64,000 nucleotides of DNA from the NCBI RefSeq assembly GCF_003481825.1, contig NZ_QULW01000007.1, forward strand, positions 88,536-152,535, given 5' to 3'. A program made the position numbers and the translations under genes. The notes under the pieces were generated by a model, which saw only the letters and a list, made by a program, of their open reading frames with translations, was not told where the DNA came from and ran no database searches. How positions within the stretch are numbered: the first letter of the stretch is position 1; each line of letters starts with the position of its first letter. Source of the DNA: Clostridium sp. OM02-18AC. Lineage in GTDB: Bacteria; Bacillota; Clostridia; Lachnospirales; Lachnospiraceae. Positions 16,549 to 24,210 of the stretch are shown here, piece after piece.

Positions 16549-17366
16549 AAAAAGAAAAAGAAGAACTGTTCCTCAGTGAATATGAGAAAAAAGAAATTCT
16601 GCGGAATCGGATTTACAGGGTTCTGCCGGTTATTGCAATCATTATGCTGTTTGCACTGTGGGTTGCGGCTTCCTCGAAGCCTGGATCTCAGTTTCCTTCT
16701 CCTGCAGCTGTGTGGGATCGTTATTTAAAACTTTTGGATCGTCCTATTAAAAAACTTGGACTGTTTGGACATATCTGGGCAAGCCTGAAACGAGTGTTTA
16801 TCGCGCTGGGACTGGCCTGGGTTCTGGGAATTTCTTTTGGCATTTTCATCGGTTGGAATAAGAAGGCGAATGCCCTTTTTGGCCCTATTTTTACTGCTTT
16901 TCGTGCAGTTCCGCCACTGGCATGGGTTCCTCTGGTGACAATGTGGTTCGGAATTGGTGAGTTTCCAAAGGTTCTTATCGTCTTTATTGGTGCGTTGATG
17001 CCGGTGGTTGTAAACACTCAGGCAGGAATTGCCAATGTCCAGAGAGAGTATTTGGATATCGGAGTGATTTTTCACGCGAACAAGTGGCAGACATTGTTTG
17101 AGATTGCCATTCCTTCTGCACTTGATGCTATTTTTGCCGGAATCCGTAATTCAACCTCTGCAGGCTGGATGGTCGTGCTGGCAGCAGAAATGTTAGGTGG
17201 CAAGTCTGGTGTAGGATTCTTGATTGTCAGAGGTATGGATTCTGGAGATTATCCACTGTGCCTTCTGGCTATGATATGCATCGGAGTAGTCGGCGCACTG
17301 CTGGCCATTCTCATTCAAATCTTAGAAAGGATTATTTGCCCATGGACAGCCAAAAAATCAAATTAA
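16545..17366 (+). CDS. ABC transporter permease B of the LarA island
   Basis: 273 aa, BPD_transp_1 family, with a charged N-terminal arm ([20 protein letters not shown]) absent from permease A, then six hydrophobic helices and the EAA-type loop ([23 protein letters not shown]). The start is the ATG in the ATGA overlap; a GTG nine bases earlier is the alternative. It overlaps the first ATPase gene by 25 bases. Confidence 0.92.
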   Translation: MKKEKEELFLSEYEKKEILRNRIYRVLPVIAIIMLFALWVAASSKPGSQFPSPAAVWDRYLKLLDRPIKKLGLFGHIWASLKRVFIALGLAWVLGISFGIFIGWNKKANALFGPIFTAFRAVPPLAWVPLVTMWFGIGEFPKVLIVFIGALMPVVVNTQAGIANVQREYLDIGVIFHANKWQTLFEIAIPSALDAIFAGIRNSTSAGWMVVLAAEMLGGKSGVGFLIVRGMDSGDYPLCLLAMICIGVVGALLAILIQILERIICPWTAKKSN

Positions 17367-18103
17367 AACTGGAACATATTTCGCAGAGTTATATTGTAGG
17401 AGATAAGGTTTTTGACGCGGCAGTTGATGTCTCTTTTGATGTAAAGGATTCAGAATTCTTAGTTATTTTAGGACCTGGACGCTGTGGAAAAACCATTTTG
17501 TTAAACATGATCGCAGGAATTGAAAAACCGGTAGATGGAACGATTTTCCTGGACGGGGAAGAAATCAAAGGAAGCGATGAACGAATCGGAATGGTATTCC
17601 AGAAGCGTGCTCTGATGCCCTGGAAAACGGTTATGCAAAACGTGGAGTTTGGACCTAAAATCAAGGGAATTCCAAAGGAGGAGCGTCGCAAGATTGCTCA
17701 GAAGTACATTGATCTGGTGGGACTTCAGGGCTTTGAGAAGAGCTACCCGGGCGAATTGTCCGGCGGTATGAAGCAAAGAGTCAGTATCGCCAGAGCGTAT
17801 TCCAATAACCCTCAGATTCTTCTGATGGATGAACCTTTTGGTGCTCTGGATGCCCAGACCCGCTATGCAATGGAGGAAGAGGTTCAGAGAATCTGGCAGG
17901 CGGAGAAGAGAACCGTTCTATTCGTGACAAATAACATCGAAGAGGCATTGTATCTGGCGGATCGCATTGTTCTGCTGTCTAACTGCCCGGCTCATGTGAA
18001 GGCAGTTTACGATATCAATCTGCCGCGACCAAGAAATACCATTGACCCGGAGTTTTTGCGTTTGCGTAAAGAAATTTCCGATAACACGGATCTGGCACTG
18101 TAG
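17342..18103 (+). CDS. ABC ATPase A of the LarA island (altered P-loop and H-loop, intact signature)
   Basis: 253 aa. Walker A is GPGRCGKT (residues 44-51), where the family has GPSGCGKS; Q-loop Gln87; signature LSGGM (139-143) is intact; Walker B ILLMDE with Glu164 is intact; the H-loop reads VTNNIEEA with Asn197 in place of the switch histidine. ABC ATPases work as dimers in which the Walker/H-loop face of one subunit meets the signature of the other. Here the Walker face is abnormal and the signature normal, the mirror image of ATPase B. Start after AGAAAGG at 17342; the in-frame extension to 17258 lies inside the permease gene. Confidence 0.92.
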   Translation: MDSQKIKLKLEHISQSYIVGDKVFDAAVDVSFDVKDSEFLVILGPGRCGKTILLNMIAGIEKPVDGTIFLDGEEIKGSDERIGMVFQKRALMPWKTVMQNVEFGPKIKGIPKEERRKIAQKYIDLVGLQGFEKSYPGELSGGMKQRVSIARAYSNNPQILLMDEPFGALDAQTRYAMEEEVQRIWQAEKRTVLFVTNNIEEALYLADRIVLLSNCPAHVKAVYDINLPRPRNTIDPEFLRLRKEISDNTDLAL

Positions 18104-18115
18104 GAGGGACAAGAG

Positions 18116-18862
18116 ATGAGCGACAATCAGTATAAAGTAGAGGTCCACAATCTGACGAAGAATTTCGGCAGTTTGAAAGTGTTAAACGATATTTCTTTCA
18201 ATATTAAAAAAGGCGAGTTTGTCTGTATTGTAGGTCCTACGGGTTGTGGAAAAACCACATTTTTGAATCTTCTGACTAGAATTTATATGCCTACAAAAGG
18301 TGACTTGTTAATTGACGGTGAGAGCGCCGATCCGAAAAAACACAACCTGGCTTTTGTGTTCCAGGAACCGTCGGCACTCCCATGGAAGACCGTGGAACAG
18401 AATTTGAGGTTTGGTCTGGAACTAAAAAAGCTTCCAAAGAAAGAAATTGACGAACGAGTAGAAAATATCATCAAGCTTATGGGACTGGAGCCGTTCAGAA
18501 ATTCTTATCCACATCAGCTTTCCGTTTCTACAGAGCAGAGAATCATTATCGGACGGGCATTTGCCATGAATCCAGATTTGCTTCTTATGGACGAACCTTA
18601 TGGTCAGATGGATATTAAGATGCGATTTTATCTGGAGGATGAAGTGTTAAAGCTGTGGAAAGAGACAGGCGCTACAGTGCTGTTTATCACCCACAATGTT
18701 GAGGAGGCGGCTTACCTGGCAGAGCGTGTACTGATTCTTTCCAATAAGCCAACGACAATCAAGGAGGATTTGAAGATTGATCTTCCAAGACCAAGAGATG
18801 TAACTTCACCGGAATTTATTGCCAAGAGACAATATATTACTGACCAGATTAAGTGGTGGTAA
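18116..18862 (+). CDS. ABC ATPase B of the LarA island (intact Walker face, degenerate signature)
   Basis: 248 aa. Walker A GPTGCGKTT (40-48), Q-loop Gln83, Walker B LLLMDE with Glu160 and H-loop ITHNVEEA with His193 are all intact. The signature, normally LSGGMKQR, is LSVSTEQR (135-142), lacking both glycines. With ATPase A it should form one complete ATP site (Walker B side of B with LSGGM of A) and one degenerate site. AGGAGGG precedes ATG 12 bases after ATPase A stops. Its stop is 20 bases before the dehydrogenase start, so transport and oxidation genes are co-expressed. Confidence 0.92.
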   Translation: MSDNQYKVEVHNLTKNFGSLKVLNDISFNIKKGEFVCIVGPTGCGKTTFLNLLTRIYMPTKGDLLIDGESADPKKHNLAFVFQEPSALPWKTVEQNLRFGLELKKLPKKEIDERVENIIKLMGLEPFRNSYPHQLSVSTEQRIIIGRAFAMNPDLLLMDEPYGQMDIKMRFYLEDEVLKLWKETGATVLFITHNVEEAAYLAERVLILSNKPTTIKEDLKIDLPRPRDVTSPEFIAKRQYITDQIKWW

Positions 18863-18882
18863 AGCGAAAAGGAGTGCAGCAT

Positions 18883-20328
18883 ATGTATGATGTGTTGATT
18901 GTGGGGTGCGGTGTGATTGGGGCTGCTACGGCTTACCAGTTATCCAGATATAACCTGTCTGTATGCGTTTGTGAACGTTACAATGACGTCGCAAATGGAT
19001 GTACGAAGGCAAATACCGCTATTCTTCATGCCGGATTTGATTGTCCGGTGGGAAGTATGGAAGCAAAACTGAACATTCGCGGGATTAAGCTGGCAAAAGA
19101 AATATGCGAAAAGCTGGATGTAGAGCGGCTTGATATGCCTACGTTTATCATTGCATATGACAACCCACATGAACTGGGGTATATCCAGGAATTGTATCGC
19201 AGGGGAGTAGCAAACGGCGCAGAGGGCGTACGCATTGTAGATCATGATGAGGCTCTGAAGCTGGAACCGGCTTTAAATCCAAATATGAAAGCGGCTCTTT
19301 ATGCGCCGGGATCAGGCATCATTAACCCTTGGGAATACTGTATTGCCATGGCGGAGACAGCTGTTCGAAACGGCGTAGATATAAAACTGGAAAGCGAAGT
19401 TACTGCTATTGAAAAGGTAGATGACCATTTCTGTGTAACTACTGCTTCCGGAATCTATGAGACCCGTTATGTCATCAATGCAGGTGGTGGCTGGTCAGCA
19501 GAAGTTTACGGCATGGTGGGTGGTCATGAATTGCATCAGACCAACTTTGCAGGTCAGTATTATGTTTTGGATAAGTGCGAGGGAGAGAAACTTCATTCCG
19601 TAGTATTTCCGTGTCCTGATGAACATGGATTTAAGGGAATCTGCGTGACACCTACGGTGCATGGAAATCTTCTGGTAGGTCCTGACTGTTATGAAGTACA
19701 GGATGGTGATCATGTAGGAACGGATCCGGCTACATTGGAGCTTTTAAAGGAGCAGGGACATCGTTCTGTGCCCGGAGTGGATTTCAGAGAGATTATTCAT
19801 GAGTATGCCGGCGTTCGCCCCAATACTCAGGTCCCGGATTTTGTTATCGGTGAAGCAGAGTGCTGCCCTCATTTTATTAATCTGGCGGGAATCAAGTCGC
19901 CAGGACTTTCCAGTGCTCCGGCCATTGCTGAGGAGGCAGAGCGTATCCTGAGAGATTGTGGACTGGAAATGGAGAAAAAGGAATCCTTTATAGACGAGAG
20001 AAAGAAAGTACGTTTCCGTTATCTCAGCGAGGAGGAGAAAAGAAAAATAATTCAGAAAAATCCTCTGTATGGTCGCATTATCTGCCGCTGTGAGACCGTG
20101 ACAGAGGGGGAAATTGTAGATGCCATTCATAGTCCTATAGTTCCACGCAGTGTGGACGCTATCAAACGCAGATGCAATGCTGGAATGGGACGTTGCCAGG
20201 GTGGATTCTGTGGCCCTCGTGTTCATGAAATTCTTGCAAGAGAATTGTCTGTAAGGCAGGAGGAAATTTTGATGGATGAACAGGGAACCTTCATTATCAC
20301 TTCTGCAGTAAAGGAGGTTGCCGGATGA
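18883..20328 (+). CDS. GlpA/LhgO-like FAD-dependent dehydrogenase with C-terminal BFD-type [2Fe-2S] domain
   Basis: 481 aa. N-terminal dinucleotide-binding motif VGCGVIGAATAYQLSRY and the DAO-fold hallmarks (TKANTAILHAGFDC, YVINAGGGWS), then a C-terminal Fe-S domain with CRC near residue 402 and C-NAGMGRC-QGGFC later, as in anaerobic glycerol-3-phosphate dehydrogenase GlpA. Such enzymes oxidise a secondary alcohol next to a carboxylate or phosphate and pass electrons to partner subunits. AAAAGGAG precedes ATG; the in-frame GTG at 18853 lies inside the ATPase gene. No glycerol kinase or facilitator is near, and the gene follows a 2-hydroxy-acid epimerase homologue, so a 2-hydroxy acid is a better substrate guess than glycerol-3-phosphate. 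Confidence 0.88.
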   Translation: MYDVLIVGCGVIGAATAYQLSRYNLSVCVCERYNDVANGCTKANTAILHAGFDCPVGSMEAKLNIRGIKLAKEICEKLDVERLDMPTFIIAYDNPHELGYIQELYRRGVANGAEGVRIVDHDEALKLEPALNPNMKAALYAPGSGIINPWEYCIAMAETAVRNGVDIKLESEVTAIEKVDDHFCVTTASGIYETRYVINAGGGWSAEVYGMVGGHELHQTNFAGQYYVLDKCEGEKLHSVVFPCPDEHGFKGICVTPTVHGNLLVGPDCYEVQDGDHVGTDPATLELLKEQGHRSVPGVDFREIIHEYAGVRPNTQVPDFVIGEAECCPHFINLAGIKSPGLSSAPAIAEEAERILRDCGLEMEKKESFIDERKKVRFRYLSEEEKRKIIQKNPLYGRIICRCETVTEGEIVDAIHSPIVPRSVDAIKRRCNAGMGRCQGGFCGPRVHEILARELSVRQEEILMDEQGTFIITSAVKEVAG

Positions 20329-21605
20329 AACGTGTTTATGATGTAGTGGTAGTAGGAGGAGGTCCGGCTGGTCTGGCGGCTGCATGCAGTGCAAAGCAGG
20401 CAGGAGCAGAGGATGTGTTGGTGATTGAGCGTGATAAAGAAGCCGGAGGAATTCTAAATCAATGTATCCATAACGGTTTTGGTCTCCATTATTTTAAAGA
20501 GGAATTGACGGGACCGGAGTATGCGGCACGATTTGTAAAAAAAGCCCAGGAATTCGGGGTGGAGGTTTTGCTGGATACCATGGTCCTTTCCGTAGACCAT
20601 CACAGGATAACGGCCTGCAACACAAAAGATGGTCTGTTGGAAGTGGAAGGACGTGCGGTCGTTCTTGCCATGGGATGCAGAGAACGCACCAGAGGTGCTG
20701 TAGCAATTCCGGGAGACAGACCGTCTGGGGTGTTTACAGCGGGAACGGCCCAGCGATACATGAATATTGAAGGTTACATGGTAGGTCGCCGGGTGGTGAT
20801 CTTGGGAAGCGGTGACATCGGACTTATTATGGCAAGGCGCATGACGTTAGAGGGTGCAACGGTTTTGGCATGTGTGGAATTAATGCCATACTGCAACGGT
20901 TTAAATAGAAATATTGTGCAGTGCCTGAATGACTACGATATTCCGTTGTATCTATCTCATACGGTCACAAATGTAGAGGGACTTCACCGGGTGGAAAAAG
21001 TAACGGTAGCTCAGGTGGGAAGTGACAGGAAACCGATTCCGGGAACAGAAATAGTTTTCGATTGTGATACCCTGCTTTTATCGGTGGGACTGATACCGGA
21101 AAATGAATTGACAAAGAAGGCGGGAATTCCGCTTGATACAGCCACCAGAGGTGCGGTAGTTTACGAGAATATGGAGACGGCAGAGCCGGGTGTTTTCAGC
21201 TGCGGAAATGTGGTGCATGTCCATGACTTAGTGGATTTTGTGACGTCGGAAAGTGAGCGGGCAGGAAAAGCAGCAGCAATGTATGCAGCGTCCTGTATCA
21301 GTGGAGCAGCAGAACCGAAAGAGGAGACGGTTGTTACCCTGAAAAAAGCCGGTCGTGTGACTTATACAGTTCCGCAGGCAGTCCGAATAAACCGGATTGA
21401 TAAGGGCGTGGATGTATCGTTTCGTGTTAATGCTGTTATGAATGACAGCGAGATTCAGGTGCTCGACGGAGAAAAGCAGATTTGCTGCTTTAAGAGGGAA
21501 CATATGGCTCCTGGTGAGATGGAACATATTTTCATTCCTGCAAAACTGATGAAACAGATATCGGGAGACCAGTTGACCGTTCGTGCAGAGGAGGTGGGCA
21601 AATGA
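20325..21605 (+). CDS. FAD/NAD(P)-binding oxidoreductase partner subunit
   Basis: 426 aa. Two Rossmann motifs: VVGGGPAGLAAACSAKQAG at residue 7 for FAD and VILGSGDIGLIMARRM near 160 for NAD(P). It also shows GILNQCIHNGFGL and the FSCGNVVHVHD segment typical of the second subunit in the clostridial GlpA-like/oxidoreductase/DUF1667 trio. It probably carries electrons from the dehydrogenase to NAD(P) or another acceptor. Start and stop overlap both neighbours by four bases (ATGA), indicating translational coupling and a stable complex. Confidence 0.9.
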   Translation: MKRVYDVVVVGGGPAGLAAACSAKQAGAEDVLVIERDKEAGGILNQCIHNGFGLHYFKEELTGPEYAARFVKKAQEFGVEVLLDTMVLSVDHHRITACNTKDGLLEVEGRAVVLAMGCRERTRGAVAIPGDRPSGVFTAGTAQRYMNIEGYMVGRRVVILGSGDIGLIMARRMTLEGATVLACVELMPYCNGLNRNIVQCLNDYDIPLYLSHTVTNVEGLHRVEKVTVAQVGSDRKPIPGTEIVFDCDTLLLSVGLIPENELTKKAGIPLDTATRGAVVYENMETAEPGVFSCGNVVHVHDLVDFVTSESERAGKAAAMYAASCISGAAEPKEETVVTLKKAGRVTYTVPQAVRINRIDKGVDVSFRVNAVMNDSEIQVLDGEKQICCFKREHMAPGEMEHIFIPAKLMKQISGDQLTVRAEEVGK

Positions 21606-21958
21606 CAGAGCTGATTTGCATTGTATGCCCCAAGGGCTGTCATCTTCATGTAGATGAGAAAAATGATTTTGCAGTGACAGGAAATTCTTGTCCAAGGGGT
21701 GAAGCGTACGGAAAAACAGAACTATCAAATCCTACCCGTGTTCTCACAAGTATGATTCGTGTTCAGGACGGAACCATTGCCTGTTGCTCTGTGAAAACAA
21801 ATGCTGGAATTCCAAAGGCAAGCATTTTTGAAGCAATGGAAACTTTAAAACCAGTGCGTGTGAAAGCGCCGGTTCACATTGGTGATGTGATTGTAAAAAA
21901 TGTCTGTGACACAGGTGTTGACTGGATTGCTACAAAGAATGTAGAAATAGCAGAATAA
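21602..21958 (+). CDS. DUF1667 cysteine-rich electron-transfer protein
   Basis: 118 aa. The N-terminus holds IVCPKGCHLHV and NSCPRGEAYG, giving a CxxCxxxC...C pattern suited to an Fe-S cluster or zinc. DUF1667 proteins are the constant third gene after GlpA-like dehydrogenase and FAD/NAD oxidoreductase genes in Firmicutes; their exact job is not established. Coupled by ATGA overlap to the preceding gene. Last gene of the operon, followed by a strong terminator. Confidence 0.9.
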   Translation: MTELICIVCPKGCHLHVDEKNDFAVTGNSCPRGEAYGKTELSNPTRVLTSMIRVQDGTIACCSVKTNAGIPKASIFEAMETLKPVRVKAPVHIGDVIVKNVCDTGVDWIATKNVEIAE

Positions 21959-21970
21959 AAGATATGAAAA

Positions 21971-22019
21971 AAGCCCGGTGGTGCTATCTGACTTGGATAG
22001 GTTTCCGGGTTTCTTTTTT
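21971..22019 (+). terminator. Terminator of the LarA island operon
   Basis: Stem AAGCCCGG/CCGGGTTT with an inner CTATC/GATAG stem, followed by TTTCTTTTTT. It closes the ~9-kb operon 12 bases after the DUF1667 stop. Confidence 0.85.
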
Positions 22020-22041
22020 GCATTTTCGGTTGCTAAATTTT

Positions 22042-22199
22042 TGTAATAAATTCATCAGATGTGGGAAAACTTCCTCTTTACTTAGCGAAAAAGACGCATC
22101 CTCCCCGCATACAATGCAGGCTTTGAGTTAAAATCTTCCATATTATAATTTCTGAACACGTAAAAATTTAGTAAAGAAATTTGGAAACTTCTGTCAGAA
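22042..22199 (-). repeat. Island border repeat, copy B (orphan copy of the activase leader)
   Basis: Same orientation as copy A at 11321-11478. On the minus strand it keeps a ribosome site (AAAGAGG) and a start codon (22055-22053) followed by ATG-AAT-TTA-TTA-CA, matching the activase beginning, but similarity then ends, so it leads to no gene. The corA promoter begins 24 bases to its right. This is the expected right scar of an insertion between the activase leader and corA. Confidence 0.8.
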
Positions 22200-22222
22200 T
22201 TGAAAAAGAACGATCAATAGAT

Positions 22223-22251
22223 TTGACAAACAGGGACTCAGAAATTATAAT
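22223..22251 (+). promoter_or_regulatory. Consensus sigma-A promoter of corA
   Basis: TTGACA, 17-bp spacer, TATAAT: a perfect consensus. It lies 36 bases before the corA ATG. Confidence 0.8.
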
Positions 22252-22287
22252 AAGATAGCCGAAACAGGGAAAGGAACGAACGATCAT

Positions 22288-23229
22288 ATGATACGCATAT
22301 TTAAAACGGAAGATGGAGCGATCCATCAGGTTGACGAAGCGGAATCCGGCTGCTGGATTGCACTGACAAATCCGACTGCAACTGAGATCCTTGAGATCGC
22401 AGAACGCTATGAGATCGATCCGGATCATGTCCGGGCCCCTCTGGATGAAGAAGAACGATCCCGTATCGAACTGGAAGAACATTATAGCCTGATCCTGGTT
22501 GATATCCCTGTTATCGAGGAACGTAATGAAAAAGACTGGTATGTGACCATTCCTATGGGCATCATCATGTCGGACAGCATCATCATTACCGTGTGTCTGG
22601 AAGAAACACCGGTATTAAACGCATTCATGGACGGAAGAGTCCGTGACTTCTATACTTATATGAAGACACGCTTTATCCTTCAGATCCTTTACAAGAATGC
22701 ATCCCTTTACCTGCAGTATCTGCGCATCATCGACAAGAAGAGTGATATCGTAGAGAAGGAACTTTACAAATCCCCGCGAAACCAGGAACTCATCGAGATT
22801 CTGGAACTTCAGAAGAGCTTGGTGTACTTTACCACGTCCCTGCGGTCCAATGAGGTCGTGCTGGAGAAACTGTTAAAGAGTGAGAAAATCAAAAAGTATC
22901 CGGAGGATACCGAACTTCTGGACGACGTCATCATTGAGAACAAGCAGGCGATCGAGATGGCGAACATCTACAGCGGCATTTTAAGCGGCACCATGGACGC
23001 GTTTGCTTCGGTTATTTCCAATAATCTGAACATTGTCATGAAGTTTTTGGCAACCATTACGATTGTCATGTCGATTCCGACCATGGTATCCAGCTTTTAC
23101 GGCATGAACGTTTTGAGCAGCAGCATGCCATTTGCAACAAATCCTTATGGTTTTGTGATTGTCATTGTTCTGTCAGTCATCCTGACCTGTGCAGTGGCAT
23201 GGATTTTTGCAAAGCGGAATCTGTTCTGA
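22288..23229 (+). CDS. corA: CorA-family magnesium/cobalt transporter
   Basis: 313 aa. A long cytoplasmic, helix-rich N-terminal part, then two C-terminal membrane helices separated by the periplasmic YGMN signature (SSFYGMNVLSSSMP), the selectivity motif of CorA pentamers that import Mg2+ (or Co2+/Ni2+). AAAGGA precedes ATG. The downstream rhomboid-like gene follows after 99 bases. In the ancestral arrangement it probably stood divergent to the activase gene. A nickel or cobalt role tied to the LarA homologue is not supported beyond proximity. Confidence 0.92.
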   Translation: MIRIFKTEDGAIHQVDEAESGCWIALTNPTATEILEIAERYEIDPDHVRAPLDEEERSRIELEEHYSLILVDIPVIEERNEKDWYVTIPMGIIMSDSIIITVCLEETPVLNAFMDGRVRDFYTYMKTRFILQILYKNASLYLQYLRIIDKKSDIVEKELYKSPRNQELIEILELQKSLVYFTTSLRSNEVVLEKLLKSEKIKKYPEDTELLDDVIIENKQAIEMANIYSGILSGTMDAFASVISNNLNIVMKFLATITIVMSIPTMVSSFYGMNVLSSSMPFATNPYGFVIVIVLSVILTCAVAWIFAKRNLF

Positions 23230-23328
23230 ACCTGCGCCTGTTGTTGTGACTGGTGAGTGTTAACACCGCGTCTGCATCTTGTTTTTGCAGCCAGAACGGA
23301 ACCAATAAAAAGACAGAAAGGAAACTGC

Positions 23329-24177
23329 ATGAAATTTTTTACGGATTTCGAACGAAAGTATCAGAAATATGCCATCCGGAATCTGATGTATTACATCACG
23401 ATCCTTTATGCGGTCGGGCTGGTGGTATGGCTTCTGGATCCCATGATCTACTACAATTACTTAAGTTTAAATGTAGGCATGATCTTACGTGGACAGATCT
23501 GGCGGCTTGTCACATTTCTGATCTATCCGCCGGCTTTTGGCTCCTGGAGCTTTACTCAGATCTTTTATGGTCTGATCGCGTTGTTTCTATATTATAATCT
23601 GGGACAGACGCTGGAATATGTCTGGGGCTCTTTCCGCTTCAACGTATTCTTTATCATGGGAATTCTGGCACAGATCGTGGCTGCGTTTGTGGGCTACTTT
23701 GTGTTTGGTCAGAACTGGCTGTTATCTACCGGCTTTTTGAACGCATCTCTGTTTTTTGCTTTTTGCATCATCAATCCGGACGCACAGTTTTACATGTTCT
23801 TTGTGCTGCCGGTAAAAGCAAAATGGATCGCAATTGCTGAGGCAGCCGTTTATCTTTATGATTTTATCACGGGAAGCATTGCCGTGAAGGTGGAACTGGT
23901 GCTTTCCATGATCACCATTATCCTGTTTTTTGCCATGACCCGAAACTACAGGCGCTACGCACCGAAGGAGATCAAACGCCGGCAGGAATTTAAGCAGCAG
24001 GCGAAGATCGTGGTTCCGGGAAAGACCCGTCACCGCTGTGCGGTGTGCGGACGGACCGAACTGGACGATCCGGAACTGGAATTCCGCTATTGTTCCAAAT
24101 GCGAGGGTAACTATGAGTACTGTCAGGATCATTTGTACACGCACAAGCATGTTACAAAGGATTCTGTACAAGAATAG
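23329..24177 (+). CDS. Rhomboid/Derlin-like membrane protein without catalytic residues, with C-terminal zinc ribbon
   Basis: 282 aa. Six hydrophobic segments between residues ~20 and 205 resemble the rhomboid/Der1 fold (LRGQIWRLVTFLIYP; FFVLPVKAKWIAIAEAAVYL). The GxSG serine motif is replaced by GFLNASLFFAF and no histidine occurs in the last helix, so proteolysis is unlikely. The tail after a basic stretch (RRYAPKEIKRRQEF) has CAVCGRTE, CSKCEG, YCQDHLYTHKH: four Cys plus Cys/His consistent with zinc binding. AGAAAGGA precedes ATG; the in-frame extension to 23257 lacks a ribosome site. Function unknown. Confidence 0.75.
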   Translation: MKFFTDFERKYQKYAIRNLMYYITILYAVGLVVWLLDPMIYYNYLSLNVGMILRGQIWRLVTFLIYPPAFGSWSFTQIFYGLIALFLYYNLGQTLEYVWGSFRFNVFFIMGILAQIVAAFVGYFVFGQNWLLSTGFLNASLFFAFCIINPDAQFYMFFVLPVKAKWIAIAEAAVYLYDFITGSIAVKVELVLSMITIILFFAMTRNYRRYAPKEIKRRQEFKQQAKIVVPGKTRHRCAVCGRTELDDPELEFRYCSKCEGNYEYCQDHLYTHKHVTKDSVQE

Positions 24178-24210
24178 ATTTATAAAATAATTTTGGAGGA
24201 CAACACATCT

